A DNA stretch of 33,911 nucleotides from JAGMES01 sp023128035 (GCA_030627905.1 DAOVRZ010000058.1:1-33911), one strand, 5' to 3'. Positions 6,075-14,001 are shown, counted from the stretch's first letter. Notes: generated by a model from the letters alone, not told the origin. Made by a program: numbers and translations.

Positions 6075-7871
6075 TTACGCTCCTTTCCCAATAGCATCAA
6101 AGGGGCACTTCTTGACACATGCACCACAGGTGATACATTTTTCATTATCGATAATATATGTCTTGCCTTCCCCTTTAGAAATAGCATTCACTGGACAAAT
6201 CTTCGCACAAATGCCACAACCTTTACATTTATCTTCAACGATTGTAAATTTTAACAAACTCTGACAGATTCCTGCTGGACATCTTTTATCAAAAATGTGT
6301 GCTTCATATTCATCTCTAAAATATTTCAATGTTGCTAATACTGGGTTTGGTGCAGTTTGTCCAAGTCCACAAAGAGCAGTAGCTTTGATGTTTCTAGCCA
6401 AACGCTCTAAAAGTTCTATATCTCCATCTTTACCTTCACCCTTGGTGATTCTCTCTAAGATCTCCAACATCCGTTTAGTACCGATCCGGCATGGAGTACA
6501 CTTACCACAGGATTCATCAACAGTGAAATCTAAGAAAAAACGTGCAATGTCTACCATACAGGTATCTTCATCCATAACAATTAAACCACCAGAACCCATC
6601 ATAGATCCAAGTTCGATCAATGAATCGTAGTCCATGGAAACATCCAGATTAGCTTCTGAAATACATCCACCTGATGGTCCTCCTGTTTGAGCCGCCTTAA
6701 ATTTCTTACCATTAGGAATACCACCACAGATATCAAAAATTATTTTTCTTAAAGAAGTACCCATTGGTACTTCTACAAGACCTGTATTAGTAATATCTCC
6801 TGCTACAGCAAATACCTTTGTACCTTTACTTTTTTCTGTTCCATGACTTGCAAACCAATCTGCACCATTTAAAATTATTGGAGCAATATTAGCATACGTT
6901 TCAACATTGTTCAACAGAGTTGGCCTGGCCCACAAGCCTTTTTGTGCTGGGAATGGTGGACGAGGTCTTGGTTCACCGCGTTTACCTTCGATAGAAGCTA
7001 ACAAAGCAGTCTCCTCACCACAAACGAATGCGCCAGCACCAACACGAATTTCAAGATCAAAATTAAAACCAGTTCCAAAAATATCTTCACCCAAAAAACC
7101 ATATTCGTGTGCTTTTTTAATAGATTTACCAAGTCTTTCAACTGCTAATGGATATTCTGCACGAACATAAACATAGCCTTGATTTGCACCAATTGCATAA
7201 CCTGCTATAGCCATTGCTTCAATAATACTATGTGGATCACCCTCTAAGATACTACGATCCATAAAAGCACCTGGGTCACCTTCATCCGCATTACATACTA
7301 CATATTTTGTAGAACCTTCTGATTTTGCAGCAAAATTCCACTTCATTCCTGTTGAGAAACCTCCGCCTCCACGACCACGTAAACCAGAATTTTTCACTTC
7401 CGCAATAACTTCTTCAGGTGTCAATTTGCTTAAGGCTTTACCCAAGGCAGCGTAACCGTTGCGAGCAATATATTCATTTATACTGTCAGGATCAATCATA
7501 CCGGTATTACGAAGAGCAATCCGAGTTTGACCTTTAAAGAAATCAATATCTTTTACTTTTTCAATAACATTATCTTTAGCAGCACCAGAATACATCAATC
7601 TCTTTACTGTGCGACCTTTGATAATATGCTCTTCTACAATCTCGTTTACATCTTCTGGTTTTACTTTGCAATAGAAAGTACCTTCAGGATAAATAATCAT
7701 TACTGGACCAATGTCGCAACTACCAATACATCCTGTCTCTACAACCATAATTTCCTTTTCTAAACCTCGTTTGTATAACTGTTCTTTAAGCTCATTTTCA
7801 ACAGCTAAACAATTTGAGGAAATACACCCTGCCCCTGCGCAGATTAGAACATGGGCGCGATAAAATTCCAT
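6075..7871 (-). CDS. hydB: hydrogenase diaphorase subunit, NuoF-like HydB/HndC
   Basis: A NuoF-family flavoprotein that links the hydrogenase to NAD(P)H. Numbering runs from a TTG three bases upstream. It has a thioredoxin-like [2Fe-2S] domain (Cys12, 17, 49, 53), the FMN/NAD-binding core with GLRGRGGGGFSTGMKW (165-179) and the NADEGDPGAFMDR segment, then the SLBB region. The NuoF [4Fe-4S] site is ESCGKCTPCRIG plus Cys502 (456, 459, 462, 502). A C-terminal two-cluster ferredoxin module (Cys550-560 and 580-590) is absent from complex I NuoF but usual in HydB/HndC. The start given is the ATG at 7871; an adjacent in-frame TTG at 7874 is closer to the AAGGAGGGG site than is ideal. It lies 5 bases ahead of hydA, so the two are almost certainly translationally coupled. 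Confidence 0.95.
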   Translation of the reverse strand: MEFYRAHVLICAGAGCISSNCLAVENELKEQLYKRGLEKEIMVVETGCIGSCDIGPVMIIYPEGTFYCKVKPEDVNEIVEEHIIKGRTVKRLMYSGAAKDNVIEKVKDIDFFKGQTRIALRNTGMIDPDSINEYIARNGYAALGKALSKLTPEEVIAEVKNSGLRGRGGGGFSTGMKWNFAAKSEGSTKYVVCNADEGDPGAFMDRSILEGDPHSIIEAMAIAGYAIGANQGYVYVRAEYPLAVERLGKSIKKAHEYGFLGEDIFGTGFNFDLEIRVGAGAFVCGEETALLASIEGKRGEPRPRPPFPAQKGLWARPTLLNNVETYANIAPIILNGADWFASHGTEKSKGTKVFAVAGDITNTGLVEVPMGTSLRKIIFDICGGIPNGKKFKAAQTGGPSGGCISEANLDVSMDYDSLIELGSMMGSGGLIVMDEDTCMVDIARFFLDFTVDESCGKCTPCRIGTKRMLEILERITKGEGKDGDIELLERLARNIKATALCGLGQTAPNPVLATLKYFRDEYEAHIFDKRCPAGICQSLLKFTIVEDKCKGCGICAKICPVNAISKGEGKTYIIDNEKCITCGACVKKCPFDAIGKGA

Positions 7872-7921
7872 CAATAACCCCTCCTTTATTGATCACTACA
7901 TTTGTTTATACTATTAAGGGA

Positions 7922-8269
7922 CTAAATGACCCACTCACTGCAAATGGTTTTATTTACAAGGTGCGATGCAACCATCTTTCTAGCCTTCTCGGCATCTAAA
8001 TTGCCATATGTCACTTTTTGACCGTCCATTTCAACAATTACAATTGGTTCAGCCCCGCAATTACCAAGACATCCAGTCTGGGTAATGATAATTTCTAATC
8101 CCCGAACTTTAACTTCATCCATAATAGCTTCTAAAACTTCACGAGCACCAGCAGCTATTCCACAGGTTCCCATAGCTATAGTAACCCGAGGAGCATCGTT
8201 TTCTTCACGCAAATTCATAGCCTCTTGAGCCTTTTTTCTCAATTCAGCTAATTCAGCTAATGATTTCAT
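7922..8269 (-). CDS. hndB: HndB-like thioredoxin-fold [2Fe-2S] subunit
   Basis: A small iron-sulfur protein of about 115 residues in the thioredoxin-like ferredoxin family, third component of HndABCD-type hydrogenases. It should pass electrons within the complex. The motifs are IAMGTCGIAAGAREV and QTGCLGNCGAEPIVIV. Three family cysteines are visible and the first motif has only one Cys; members of this family that I recall look the same. An additional Cys lies near the C-terminus. The ATG at 8269 follows AGAGGTG at good spacing and is preferred to a GTG 12 bases upstream that overlaps that site. It sits between the NuoE-like and NuoF-like genes. Confidence 0.85.
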   Translation of the reverse strand: MKSLAELAELRKKAQEAMNLREENDAPRVTIAMGTCGIAAGAREVLEAIMDEVKVRGLEIIITQTGCLGNCGAEPIVIVEMDGQKVTYGNLDAEKARKMVASHLVNKTICSEWVI

Positions 8270-8299
8270 ACTTTTATACACCTCTCAATTCACTGAATA

Positions 8300-8794
8300 T
8301 TAATATTTATTCAAAATTTCTGGAATTTTATCTGCTTCCAAACGTCCATAAATATCTTCACCAATGGTCATAACTGGTGCTAAACCACATGCACCAATGC
8401 AACGAGTAATTTCTAAAGTAAACTTACCATCAGCCGTAGTTCCACCTTCTTCAACATTTAATTCCTCTTTAATCTTTTCAACAATCTGTGCAGCACCTTT
8501 TACATAACACGCTGTTCCCATACATACACCGATTGCAAATTCACCTTTAGGTTCAGTAGAAAATAGAGAATAAAAAGTAACAACCCCAGACACTTCAGAA
8601 ACAGGTACATTTAATCCTTTTGCAACATAAGTTTGCACCTCTTCAGGCAGATATCCAAAAACTTCTTGTGCCTGATGAAGAACTGAAATTAAAGCGCCAG
8701 GTTTTCCTAGATTGTTACCAATAATTTCATCCAGTTTAAGATAACGTTCATCTTTTTCACAGGAACACTGGCATTTGCAGCTACTCGATTTCAT
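8300..8794 (-). CDS. hydC: NuoE-like hydrogenase subunit, HydC/HndA
   Basis: A 164-residue NuoE-family [2Fe-2S] protein, first gene of the hydrogenase operon. The four ligands are in VCMGTACYVKGA (Cys91, Cys96) and RCIGACGLAPVM (Cys132, Cys136). The helical N-terminal domain (LISVLHQAQEVFGYLPEEV) is typical. Unusually, the N-terminus carries four extra cysteines in KCQCSC context (Cys6, 8, 10, 12), absent from most NuoE proteins that I know. It partners HydB in the electron-input arm. The start is an ATG behind AAGGAGG. The transcript leader upstream is long (about 260 bases). Confidence 0.93.
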   Translation of the reverse strand: MKSSSCKCQCSCEKDERYLKLDEIIGNNLGKPGALISVLHQAQEVFGYLPEEVQTYVAKGLNVPVSEVSGVVTFYSLFSTEPKGEFAIGVCMGTACYVKGAAQIVEKIKEELNVEEGGTTADGKFTLEITRCIGACGLAPVMTIGEDIYGRLEADKIPEILNKY

Positions 8795-9059
8795 CCATCA
8801 TTACCTCCTTAAAAAACTCCAGTTTTTAGTGAAAGTGTTCTCAAGAACAAACATCGTATGCCAACAGAAAAATCTATCAACTTTCTAACACCTGTCCTCG
8901 AATTTACTCTTTCGATTCTGACCATAACTCCACAATCACTTAAAAATTTGCACAAAATTCATTCTGATTTCAATACTCACTTAAAAAAAGAACGAATATT
9001 GAAAAAATAAAAGTTGTTTGTTCGTTCAATCTTTCACAATATATTGAAATTACATTACT

Positions 9060-9087
9060 ATTATACTTCATTCTTTATCCCTTTTCA
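9060..9087 (-). promoter_or_regulatory. hydrogenase operon promoter
   Basis: On the minus strand TTGAAA (complement of 9082-9087), a 16-base spacer and a perfect TATAAT (complement of 9060-9065) make a good sigma-A promoter. The predicted start near 9053 leaves a leader of about 260 bases. A redox repressor such as Rex is expected for this kind of operon, but the dyad just downstream (9018-9039) is only a partial match. Confidence 0.55.
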
Positions 9088-9174
9088 AGCAAAAATCAAT
9101 AAATTTTTCTCTTTTTCGATAAATTTTAATTTTCAAAAGATTGAGAAAGTGAATGTTTATTTGTGATTTAAAGT

Positions 9175-9219
9175 GTTAAAGTGTAAGAGTACACTTTAAC
9201 AAAGTATACTCTTACACTG
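9175..9219. repeat. overlapping, mutually exclusive hairpins
   Basis: TGTTAAAGTGT (9175-9185) pairs perfectly with ACACTTTAACA (9192-9202). AGTGTAAGAGTA (9181-9192) pairs perfectly with TACTCTTACACT (9208-9219). The two stems share bases 9181-9192, so only one can form at a time. The stretch lies past the tsaD-like terminator and about 90 bases upstream of the hydrogenase -35 box. It could be a two-site operator in DNA or a switch in RNA. Confidence 0.6.
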
Positions 9220-9231
9220 AACCTTCGAAAA

Positions 9232-9282
9232 CAAACGCTCCTTAAAAAATCGTAAAAAAGTACCACGATTTTCTAAAGAGCA
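9232..9282 (-). terminator. terminator of the accB-tsaD-like operon
   Basis: GCTC and AAAATCGT (9238-9254) pair with ACGATTTT and GAGC (9266-9282) with a small internal loop. On the minus strand the stem runs into GTTTGTTTTC. It ends the operon 9 bases past the tsaD-like stop. Confidence 0.65.
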
Positions 9283-9290
9283 TTTTCATA

Positions 9291-10244
9291 TTATTCTTGA
9301 TCCATCCATTTGCTTATTCCTAGAAGTCCTACACCAACAGCATTATCACGACTATATTCAGATTTAGCAAAATATAAATTAACATCTACGGCTGGATGTT
9401 CTAGTCGTTGTTTTAATCTTTCTTTTATAAATCTATTAGAAGCCACACCACCAACAAAAAGAATCTCTCTCAATCCTGTTTTGCGAATCGCAAGAAGTAG
9501 AACTTTTTCAACAGAATTTGCAATACATCGAAAGACTGCAAAAGCAATCTCTTCTGGTAAAGCTCCAGATTCCACTTGACGCATGGCTGCTGAACAAGGT
9601 CCCGAAAAACTCACAGAAAATTCATCCACAGATGAAGGTAATGATACCTTTAGATATTTAGATGAATTTTGAGCTAATTTTTCCAAAGCTGGCCCTGCTG
9701 GAAAAGATAAACCCAGTTTTACTCCAACCCGATCTACAAATTGGCCCGCATGTAGATCACTAGAACTTCCAAGTAGATCAATCTGAAAACCACCTAAATG
9801 TGGTTGAACCAGAAGAAGATCAGTAGTTCCCCCTGAAAGATGCATCGCTAAAAATGATCCTGTAGGTTTAAATCTCGCTGACCATAAACCTGCAGCAAGA
9901 TGCCCTTCCTGATGAGTAGAGATATATAAAGGAACACCTAATGCTGGAGCAAGGATTCTAGCAGCACCTTCCCCAACTCTAAAGACTGGCATATATGATC
10001 CTTCAATTGGACGTGGCTTCTGGCTATAACAAACTCCTTTAAAACTGCCTTGAAACTTAACCAATGCCTCATCCAGCAACAAAGGAAGATTTTGAACATG
10101 TTGAAAAAGAGCTTCAGACTGCTTAAGACCCCTTTCACCAAATTCTACTTTTAAAACTTGGCGTTGATCAAAAAGAAGTTGTTTTTCCTCAGAAACTACA
10201 GCTATAGAAGTCGTGTAATTGCTAGTATCTATACCCAAGAACAT
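9291..10244 (-). CDS. TsaD/Kae1-like protein, second-type paralogue
   Basis: A 317-residue protein of the Kae1/TsaD ASKHA fold (old name O-sialoglycoprotein endopeptidase). It has GIDTSNYTTSIAVV at the N-terminus (phosphate-1 loop), the metal-binding HQEGH (His111, His115), the SGGTTDLLLV ATP-site segment (about 137) and GGVASNRF near the C-terminus. True TsaD makes the threonylcarbamoyl (t6A) tRNA modification with TsaB/C/E. This copy diverges from canonical TsaD and lies at the end of the nusB/asp23 cluster, the place where I recall a TsaD-like paralogue in other clostridial genomes; its own substrate is not known. A housekeeping tsaD should exist elsewhere. The ATG follows TAGGAGG. Confidence 0.8.
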   Translation of the reverse strand: MFLGIDTSNYTTSIAVVSEEKQLLFDQRQVLKVEFGERGLKQSEALFQHVQNLPLLLDEALVKFQGSFKGVCYSQKPRPIEGSYMPVFRVGEGAARILAPALGVPLYISTHQEGHLAAGLWSARFKPTGSFLAMHLSGGTTDLLLVQPHLGGFQIDLLGSSSDLHAGQFVDRVGVKLGLSFPAGPALEKLAQNSSKYLKVSLPSSVDEFSVSFSGPCSAAMRQVESGALPEEIAFAVFRCIANSVEKVLLLAIRKTGLREILFVGGVASNRFIKERLKQRLEHPAVDVNLYFAKSEYSRDNAVGVGLLGISKWMDQE

Positions 10245-10274
10245 CGTTTTACCTCCTAACTACCCCTTGCAGTA

Positions 10275-10679
10275 TTATACTCGCGTTGAAAGGGCACCTA
10301 GAATTCCGTTAATAAATTTACTAGATTTATGTGAACTAAACTCCTTGGCAATCTCAATGGCTTCATTAATTGCGATACTGTCAACTACCTCATCTATATA
10401 AAGCATCTCGGCCGCCGCCATTCGCAAAATACTTGCATCTACTCTAGACATTCGATCAATTCGCCAATCTTTAGAATACTGCTCGATTTTTGCATTGATC
10501 TCATCCAAATGCTCTTCCACAAAAGAAATTAGTTTCTTTGTATAGTTCGCATTTACTGCATCAGGTTCACGATTTTCTAGATTAGCTATCGCTTCTTCGA
10601 TAGGAATTCCTTGAAAATCTATTTCGAATAAAATCTGTAATGCCCAAATTCGTTGTTGTCTACGTTTTAACTTCACCAT
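10275..10679 (-). CDS. nusB: transcription antitermination factor NusB
   Basis: A 134-residue all-helical RNA-binding protein that joins NusE (S10) on boxA RNA to prevent premature termination of rRNA operons. The sequence shows the family pattern: RRQQRIWALQILFEID at the N-terminus, YTKKLISFVEEH in the middle, WRIDRMSRVDASILRMAAAEML and INEAIEIAKEFSSHKSSKFINGILG at the C-terminus. Full length. The start is an ATG behind AAGGAGG. It follows the asp23/amaP/DUF2273 genes in the conserved Firmicutes accC-asp23-nusB order. Confidence 0.95.
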   Translation of the reverse strand: MVKLKRRQQRIWALQILFEIDFQGIPIEEAIANLENREPDAVNANYTKKLISFVEEHLDEINAKIEQYSKDWRIDRMSRVDASILRMAAAEMLYIDEVVDSIAINEAIEIAKEFSSHKSSKFINGILGALSTRV

Positions 10680-10742
10680 AAATCAAAATCCTCCTTGGCC
10701 CTTCCAAAAGTTAGTAATAAACTAGAAGCTAGAAGCACCTTC

Positions 10743-10976
10743 TTAATCATGGGGAGGTAGAATCCGGTCAATGATTTCCCGAAAATCCTCATGATTGTCA
10801 ATTTTTTTACCAAGACTATAACCAACAACACTACACACCACGATAAAGAAAGTCTTTAAAAGCCCCACCGTCAGGAGCAATATACTTACCAAAAATCCAG
10901 TTATAAGACCTATAATTTTCCCACGATGATGCTCAAATAATTCTAATAGCCGGGTCAAAATCTCATTGGCATTCAT
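10743..10976 (-). CDS. small membrane protein, DUF2273 family
   Basis: A protein of about 77 residues with a hydrophobic hairpin (KIIGLITGFLVSILLLTVGL and FFIVVCSVVGYSLG) ending in a charged tail with FREIIDRILPP. This is the DUF2273 pattern, which nearly always lies beside asp23 and amaP and is thought to help anchor the Asp23 complex at the membrane. The ATG at 10976 has a good GAGGTGATT site. An in-frame TTG 21 bases upstream would put that site inside the gene and is not favoured. Confidence 0.82.
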   Translation of the reverse strand: MNANEILTRLLELFEHHRGKIIGLITGFLVSILLLTVGLLKTFFIVVCSVVGYSLGKKIDNHEDFREIIDRILPPHD

Positions 10977-11000
10977 ACCAATCACCTCTCTTATCAATAC

Positions 11001-11549
11001 CTACCTAACCCGAACAGTCGAATTCATACTTTTCTTAGCAGATTCAACTTCTTGAATTGTAACAAATACTTCGTCTGCACGAATCCCGACTTTTTGCAAA
11101 AGAAAGTCTTTTACCAAATCCTGAATTTCTTTAGACATGCCTGAAATTTGTGCATCAGTAGTTATTGTTAATTTCAAAAAGATATTAAGAACATCACCAT
11201 GCGTACGAAATTTAGATTTTACATTTTTTACACCAGTTTGATCCAAAACTATATCATGAATCAAATCCCTAATAGCAGACATTGCAATCCGAATTTCTCC
11301 TAATGCGTTTTCCTGAATAATGGTTTTGTTTTTCTGACCTTCAGTAATAAATGATTGGAAAACCCAAACACCAATGAAAAATAAAACCAACGAAACCAAG
11401 GCTACTTCTTGATTATCATATGTTTGACAAACTAATCCTGACAGGTAATTCTCGGGCAACCATCCAAAGCCATTAAGTATTATAGTAAAAGTTATAACAA
11501 GGAAAAGAAGAGTCAGGATAAACAAAGTCAATCGATGATAGAATTTCAT
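11001..11549 (-). CDS. amaP: alkaline shock membrane anchor protein AmaP
   Basis: About 182 residues with two N-terminal membrane segments (LTLFILTLLFLVITFTIIL and VALVSLVLFFIGVWVF) and a C-terminal cytoplasmic domain resembling Asp23 (SAIRDLIHDIVLDQTGV to GIRADEVFVTIQEV). AmaP tethers Asp23 to the membrane in Firmicutes. The ATG at 11549 is preferred because GGGGGGT lies 6 bases upstream; an in-frame GTG 15 bases earlier overlaps the asp23 stop. The C-terminal tail VRVR resembles that of the Asp23 protein next to it (ARVR). Confidence 0.85.
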   Translation of the reverse strand: MKFYHRLTLFILTLLFLVITFTIILNGFGWLPENYLSGLVCQTYDNQEVALVSLVLFFIGVWVFQSFITEGQKNKTIIQENALGEIRIAMSAIRDLIHDIVLDQTGVKNVKSKFRTHGDVLNIFLKLTITTDAQISGMSKEIQDLVKDFLLQKVGIRADEVFVTIQEVESAKKSMNSTVRVR

Positions 11550-11563
11550 TTTAGTACCCCCCA

Positions 11564-11950
11564 CTATCTTACTCGGGCTGGAAGTTCTTCTTCTTCTTGT
11601 TTATCTTCATTTTGGAATCTAACTCCTTGAACGTGAACATTTACTTCAACAACATCCAGGCCTGTCATATTTTCGACTGCTTTCTTTACATTCTCTTGAA
11701 CATTCCAAGAAACTTCTGGAATAGAAACACCATAATCCATAATTACGAATAAATCCACAGCAGCTTCCTTTTCTCCAACCTCTACTTTTACTCCCTTTGA
11801 AAGATTGCGCTTACCTAATATCTCTGCAATCCCACCAGCAATTCCACCGCTCATCCCAGCTACTCCTTCAATTTCAGTTGCAGCTAAACCAGCGATAATT
11901 CCAACAACTTCATTTGCGATTCTAATAGCACCTACATTCCTATCATTCAC
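11564..11950 (-). CDS. asp23: Asp23/Gls24 envelope stress protein
   Basis: A 128-residue Asp23/Gls24-family protein: IRIANEVVGIIAGLAATEIEGV at the N-terminus, a glycine-rich loop (GMSGGIAGGIAE), VDLFVIMDYGVSIPEVSWNVQENVKKAVENMTGL and VEVNVHVQGVRF, then an acidic tail. The family forms membrane-attached assemblies linked to envelope stress. The start is a GTG, chosen because AGGAGGTG lies 7 bases upstream. It is the first of the asp23-amaP-DUF2273 trio and follows accC by 47 bases with no visible terminator. Confidence 0.93.
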   Translation of the reverse strand: MNDRNVGAIRIANEVVGIIAGLAATEIEGVAGMSGGIAGGIAEILGKRNLSKGVKVEVGEKEAAVDLFVIMDYGVSIPEVSWNVQENVKKAVENMTGLDVVEVNVHVQGVRFQNEDKQEEEELPARVR

Positions 11951-11997
11951 CTATATACACCTCCTATAAATTCTGCGGGAGCGCACTACTTCACGAA

Positions 11998-13344
11998 TTA
12001 CTCTCCCATAATTCTACGCTGAATAAAATTAGTATAAACTTCTCCACGTCTAAAAAAAGCGTTTTTTAGAACTCGTTTATGAAATGGAATGGTAGTTTTG
12101 ACTCCTTCAATTATAAATTCATCTAAAGCTCGTTCCATTCTATTAATAGCTTCATTTCTATCTGTACCCCACACAACTAATTTTCCAATCATAGAATCAT
12201 AATATGGTGAAATAGTATAACCTTGATAGACTACACTATCTAAGCGAACTCCAGGCCCTCCTGGGGTCAAATATTTTGTAACTTTACCTGGGGATGGCAT
12301 AAAGTTTCTATCTGGATCTTCAGCATTGATCCGACACTCAATAGCAACACCTTTTATTTGAATCTCATCTTGAGTTATTGCTAATTCCTGTCCATCCGCA
12401 ATGCGAATTTGAGCTTTTATAAGATCGATACCAGTAATCATTTCTGTTACAGTATGCTCTACCTGAATACGTGTATTCATCTCTATGAAATAAAAACAAT
12501 TGTCCTTATCTAATAAAAATTCCACAGTTCCTGCACTCGTATAATTTGTCGCAATAGCTGCTTTAACCGCTATTTTTCCCATTTTAGCTCTTAATTCAGT
12601 ACTTAACGCAGGGGATGGAGCCTCTTCAATCATCTTTTGATGACGACGTTGAATAGAACAATCCCTTTCCCCAAGATAAATAACATTACCATAATTATCT
12701 GCTAAAATTTGAAACTCAATATGACGAGGTTCTTCAATATATTTTTCAAGATAAACCTCTGCATTCCCAAAAGCCGCTTCTGCTTCAGTTTGAGCAGTCT
12801 CAATCGATTTGATTAAATCATCTTTAGAGTGAGCAACCCTCATACCTCGACCGCCTCCACCAGCTGAAGCCTTAATGATTACGGGATAACCAATTTCTTC
12901 TGCTATCTCAATCGCCTGATCAATACTTTCTAATCCACTTTCTGTACCTGGTACAACAGTTATTCCGGCTTCAATCATAGACTTTCGAGCAACAACTTTA
13001 TCACCCATCGTTTGAATAACCTCAGAATTTGGCCCAATAAATGTATAACCACATTCTTCACAAATCTCAGCAAAATGAGCATTCTCTGAAAGAAAACCAT
13101 AACCAGGATGAATAGCATCTGCTCCAGAAATATTTGCAGCACTGATGATATTCGGGATATTAAGATAACTTTTTATTGATGATGTTGGCCCTACACAATA
13201 AGCCTCATCAGCCATTTTTACATGCATAGAATCTCTATCTGCTTCCGAAAAAATCGCAACCGTCTTTATTCCCATTTCACGGCAAGAACGTATAACCCTC
13301 AGAGCAATCTCTCCACGATTAGCTATTAATATTTTTTTAAACAT
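11998..13344 (-). CDS. accC: acetyl-CoA carboxylase biotin carboxylase subunit
   Basis: A 448-residue biotin carboxylase that uses ATP and bicarbonate to carboxylate biotin on AccB, the first half-reaction of malonyl-CoA synthesis. Family segments: KKILIANRGEIALRVIRSCR at the N-terminus, the HPGYGFLSENA motif, the glycine-rich ATP-grasp loop KASAGGGGRGMRVA, ERDCSIQRRHQKMIEEAPSP, EMNTRIQVEHTVTEM (catalytic and biotin-binding region) and MPSPGKV. Length equals the usual value. The start has CTGGAGG upstream, and the gene follows accB by 29 bases. The carboxyltransferase genes accA and accD are not in the window. Confidence 0.97.
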   Translation of the reverse strand: MFKKILIANRGEIALRVIRSCREMGIKTVAIFSEADRDSMHVKMADEAYCVGPTSSIKSYLNIPNIISAANISGADAIHPGYGFLSENAHFAEICEECGYTFIGPNSEVIQTMGDKVVARKSMIEAGITVVPGTESGLESIDQAIEIAEEIGYPVIIKASAGGGGRGMRVAHSKDDLIKSIETAQTEAEAAFGNAEVYLEKYIEEPRHIEFQILADNYGNVIYLGERDCSIQRRHQKMIEEAPSPALSTELRAKMGKIAVKAAIATNYTSAGTVEFLLDKDNCFYFIEMNTRIQVEHTVTEMITGIDLIKAQIRIADGQELAITQDEIQIKGVAIECRINAEDPDRNFMPSPGKVTKYLTPGGPGVRLDSVVYQGYTISPYYDSMIGKLVVWGTDRNEAINRMERALDEFIIEGVKTTIPFHKRVLKNAFFRRGEVYTNFIQRRIMGE

Positions 13345-13373
13345 AAATCTACCTCCAGCTATTTCTACAACTA

Positions 13374-13829
13374 TTACTCAGATTCAATGATAAATAATGT
13401 CTGACTAAATTCAACTGACTGACCATTCTCTACTAGTATATCCACTACTTTTCCGTTAAATTCTGCCTCAATTTCATTCATTAATTTCATGGCTTCTATT
13501 ATACAAAGTGTCTGACCTGCAACAACCTTATCTCCTACCTTAACAAAAGGATCCGCATCAGGACGAGGAGCACTAAAATAAGTACCTACCATCGGAGCTA
13601 AGATCGGCTTTCCATTTACAATTTCTTTCTCTTCTGTGGGAGTTTCTGAAACCTCTGATATTGACTCCTGAGCTGGTAAAGTTGAAATCTGGGATTGTTG
13701 AATAGGAACTGATTGATATTGTCTTCCTTTTCGAAGAAACAGTCGTGTATCATTTCCCTCTAATTCCAATTCGGTAATTTCTGTTTCATTTACTAGTTTA
13801 ATTAGTTCTTTTATTTCGCTGATCTTCAT
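13374..13829 (-). CDS. accB: biotin carboxyl carrier protein AccB
   Basis: The 151-residue biotin carrier of acetyl-CoA carboxylase. The N-terminal part (ELIKLVNETEITELELE) is the usual AccB head, followed by a Gln/Ser/Thr/Glu-rich linker (about 37-72). The C-terminal biotinyl domain carries IIEAMKLMNE with the biotinylated Lys115. The start is an ATG behind AAAGGAGG. It heads the operon accB-accC-asp23-amaP-DUF2273-nusB-tsaD-like. A FapR-like palindrome overlaps the promoter -10 upstream, consistent with control by malonyl-CoA level. Confidence 0.96.
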   Translation of the reverse strand: MKISEIKELIKLVNETEITELELEGNDTRLFLRKGRQYQSVPIQQSQISTLPAQESISEVSETPTEEKEIVNGKPILAPMVGTYFSAPRPDADPFVKVGDKVVAGQTLCIIEAMKLMNEIEAEFNGKVVDILVENGQSVEFSQTLFIIESE

Positions 13830-13920
13830 CTATTTTCCTCCTTTTATTCTAACATAAATAAAAATTAATTTTCTTCTCTTTACCATTCCACCAGAAGTGC
13901 GATTTTATCCCTCTGAAAAA

Positions 13921-13954
13921 TTAGTACTTCGGTAAAATTATAACCTGGTACTAA
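13921..13954 (-). promoter_or_regulatory. FapR-like operator over the accB promoter -10
   Basis: On the minus strand the 17-mer TTAGTACCAGGTTATAA (complement of 13938-13954) is an imperfect palindrome with half-site TTAGTACC, close to the FapR consensus known from Bacillus. It overlaps a perfect TATAAT (complement of 13937-13942). A second half-site, GTACTAA, follows (complement of 13921-13927). No well-spaced -35 box is seen: a TTGTCA lies 24 bases upstream of the -10. FapR represses lipid synthesis genes until malonyl-CoA accumulates. Assignment is from motif similarity only. Confidence 0.5.
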
Positions 13955-14001
13955 TACTTATTTATTTGACAAAAAAGATTAATATCCTTTTAAAAAATAA
14001 A

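Larger units (their letters stand above)
8795..9231. other. hydrogenase leader and promoter region
   Basis: No gene lies between hydC and the terminator of the tsaD-like gene. The stretch holds the hydrogenase promoter (9060-9087) and a leader of about 260 bases. A weak dyad ending in TTTCACAA (TTGTTCG 9018-9024 to CACAA 9035-9039) could be a degenerate Rex site. The paired alternative hairpins at 9175-9219 also lie here. The leader is AT-rich with no open frame of note. Confidence 0.5.

Noticed and set aside
6295..7170. Open frames on the plus strand opposite hydB
   Set aside because: They are antisense to strongly conserved NuoF sequence, with no ribosome sites, and carry no recognisable domain.
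7922..8269. HndB-like protein appears to lack one of four [2Fe-2S] ligands
   Set aside because: The single-Cys motif TCGIAAGA is, as far as I recall, shared by the family, so it is probably not a lesion.
8795..9231. Riboswitch in the hydrogenase leader
   Set aside because: No known riboswitch core motif was recognised; the only strong hairpins lie upstream of the predicted transcription start.
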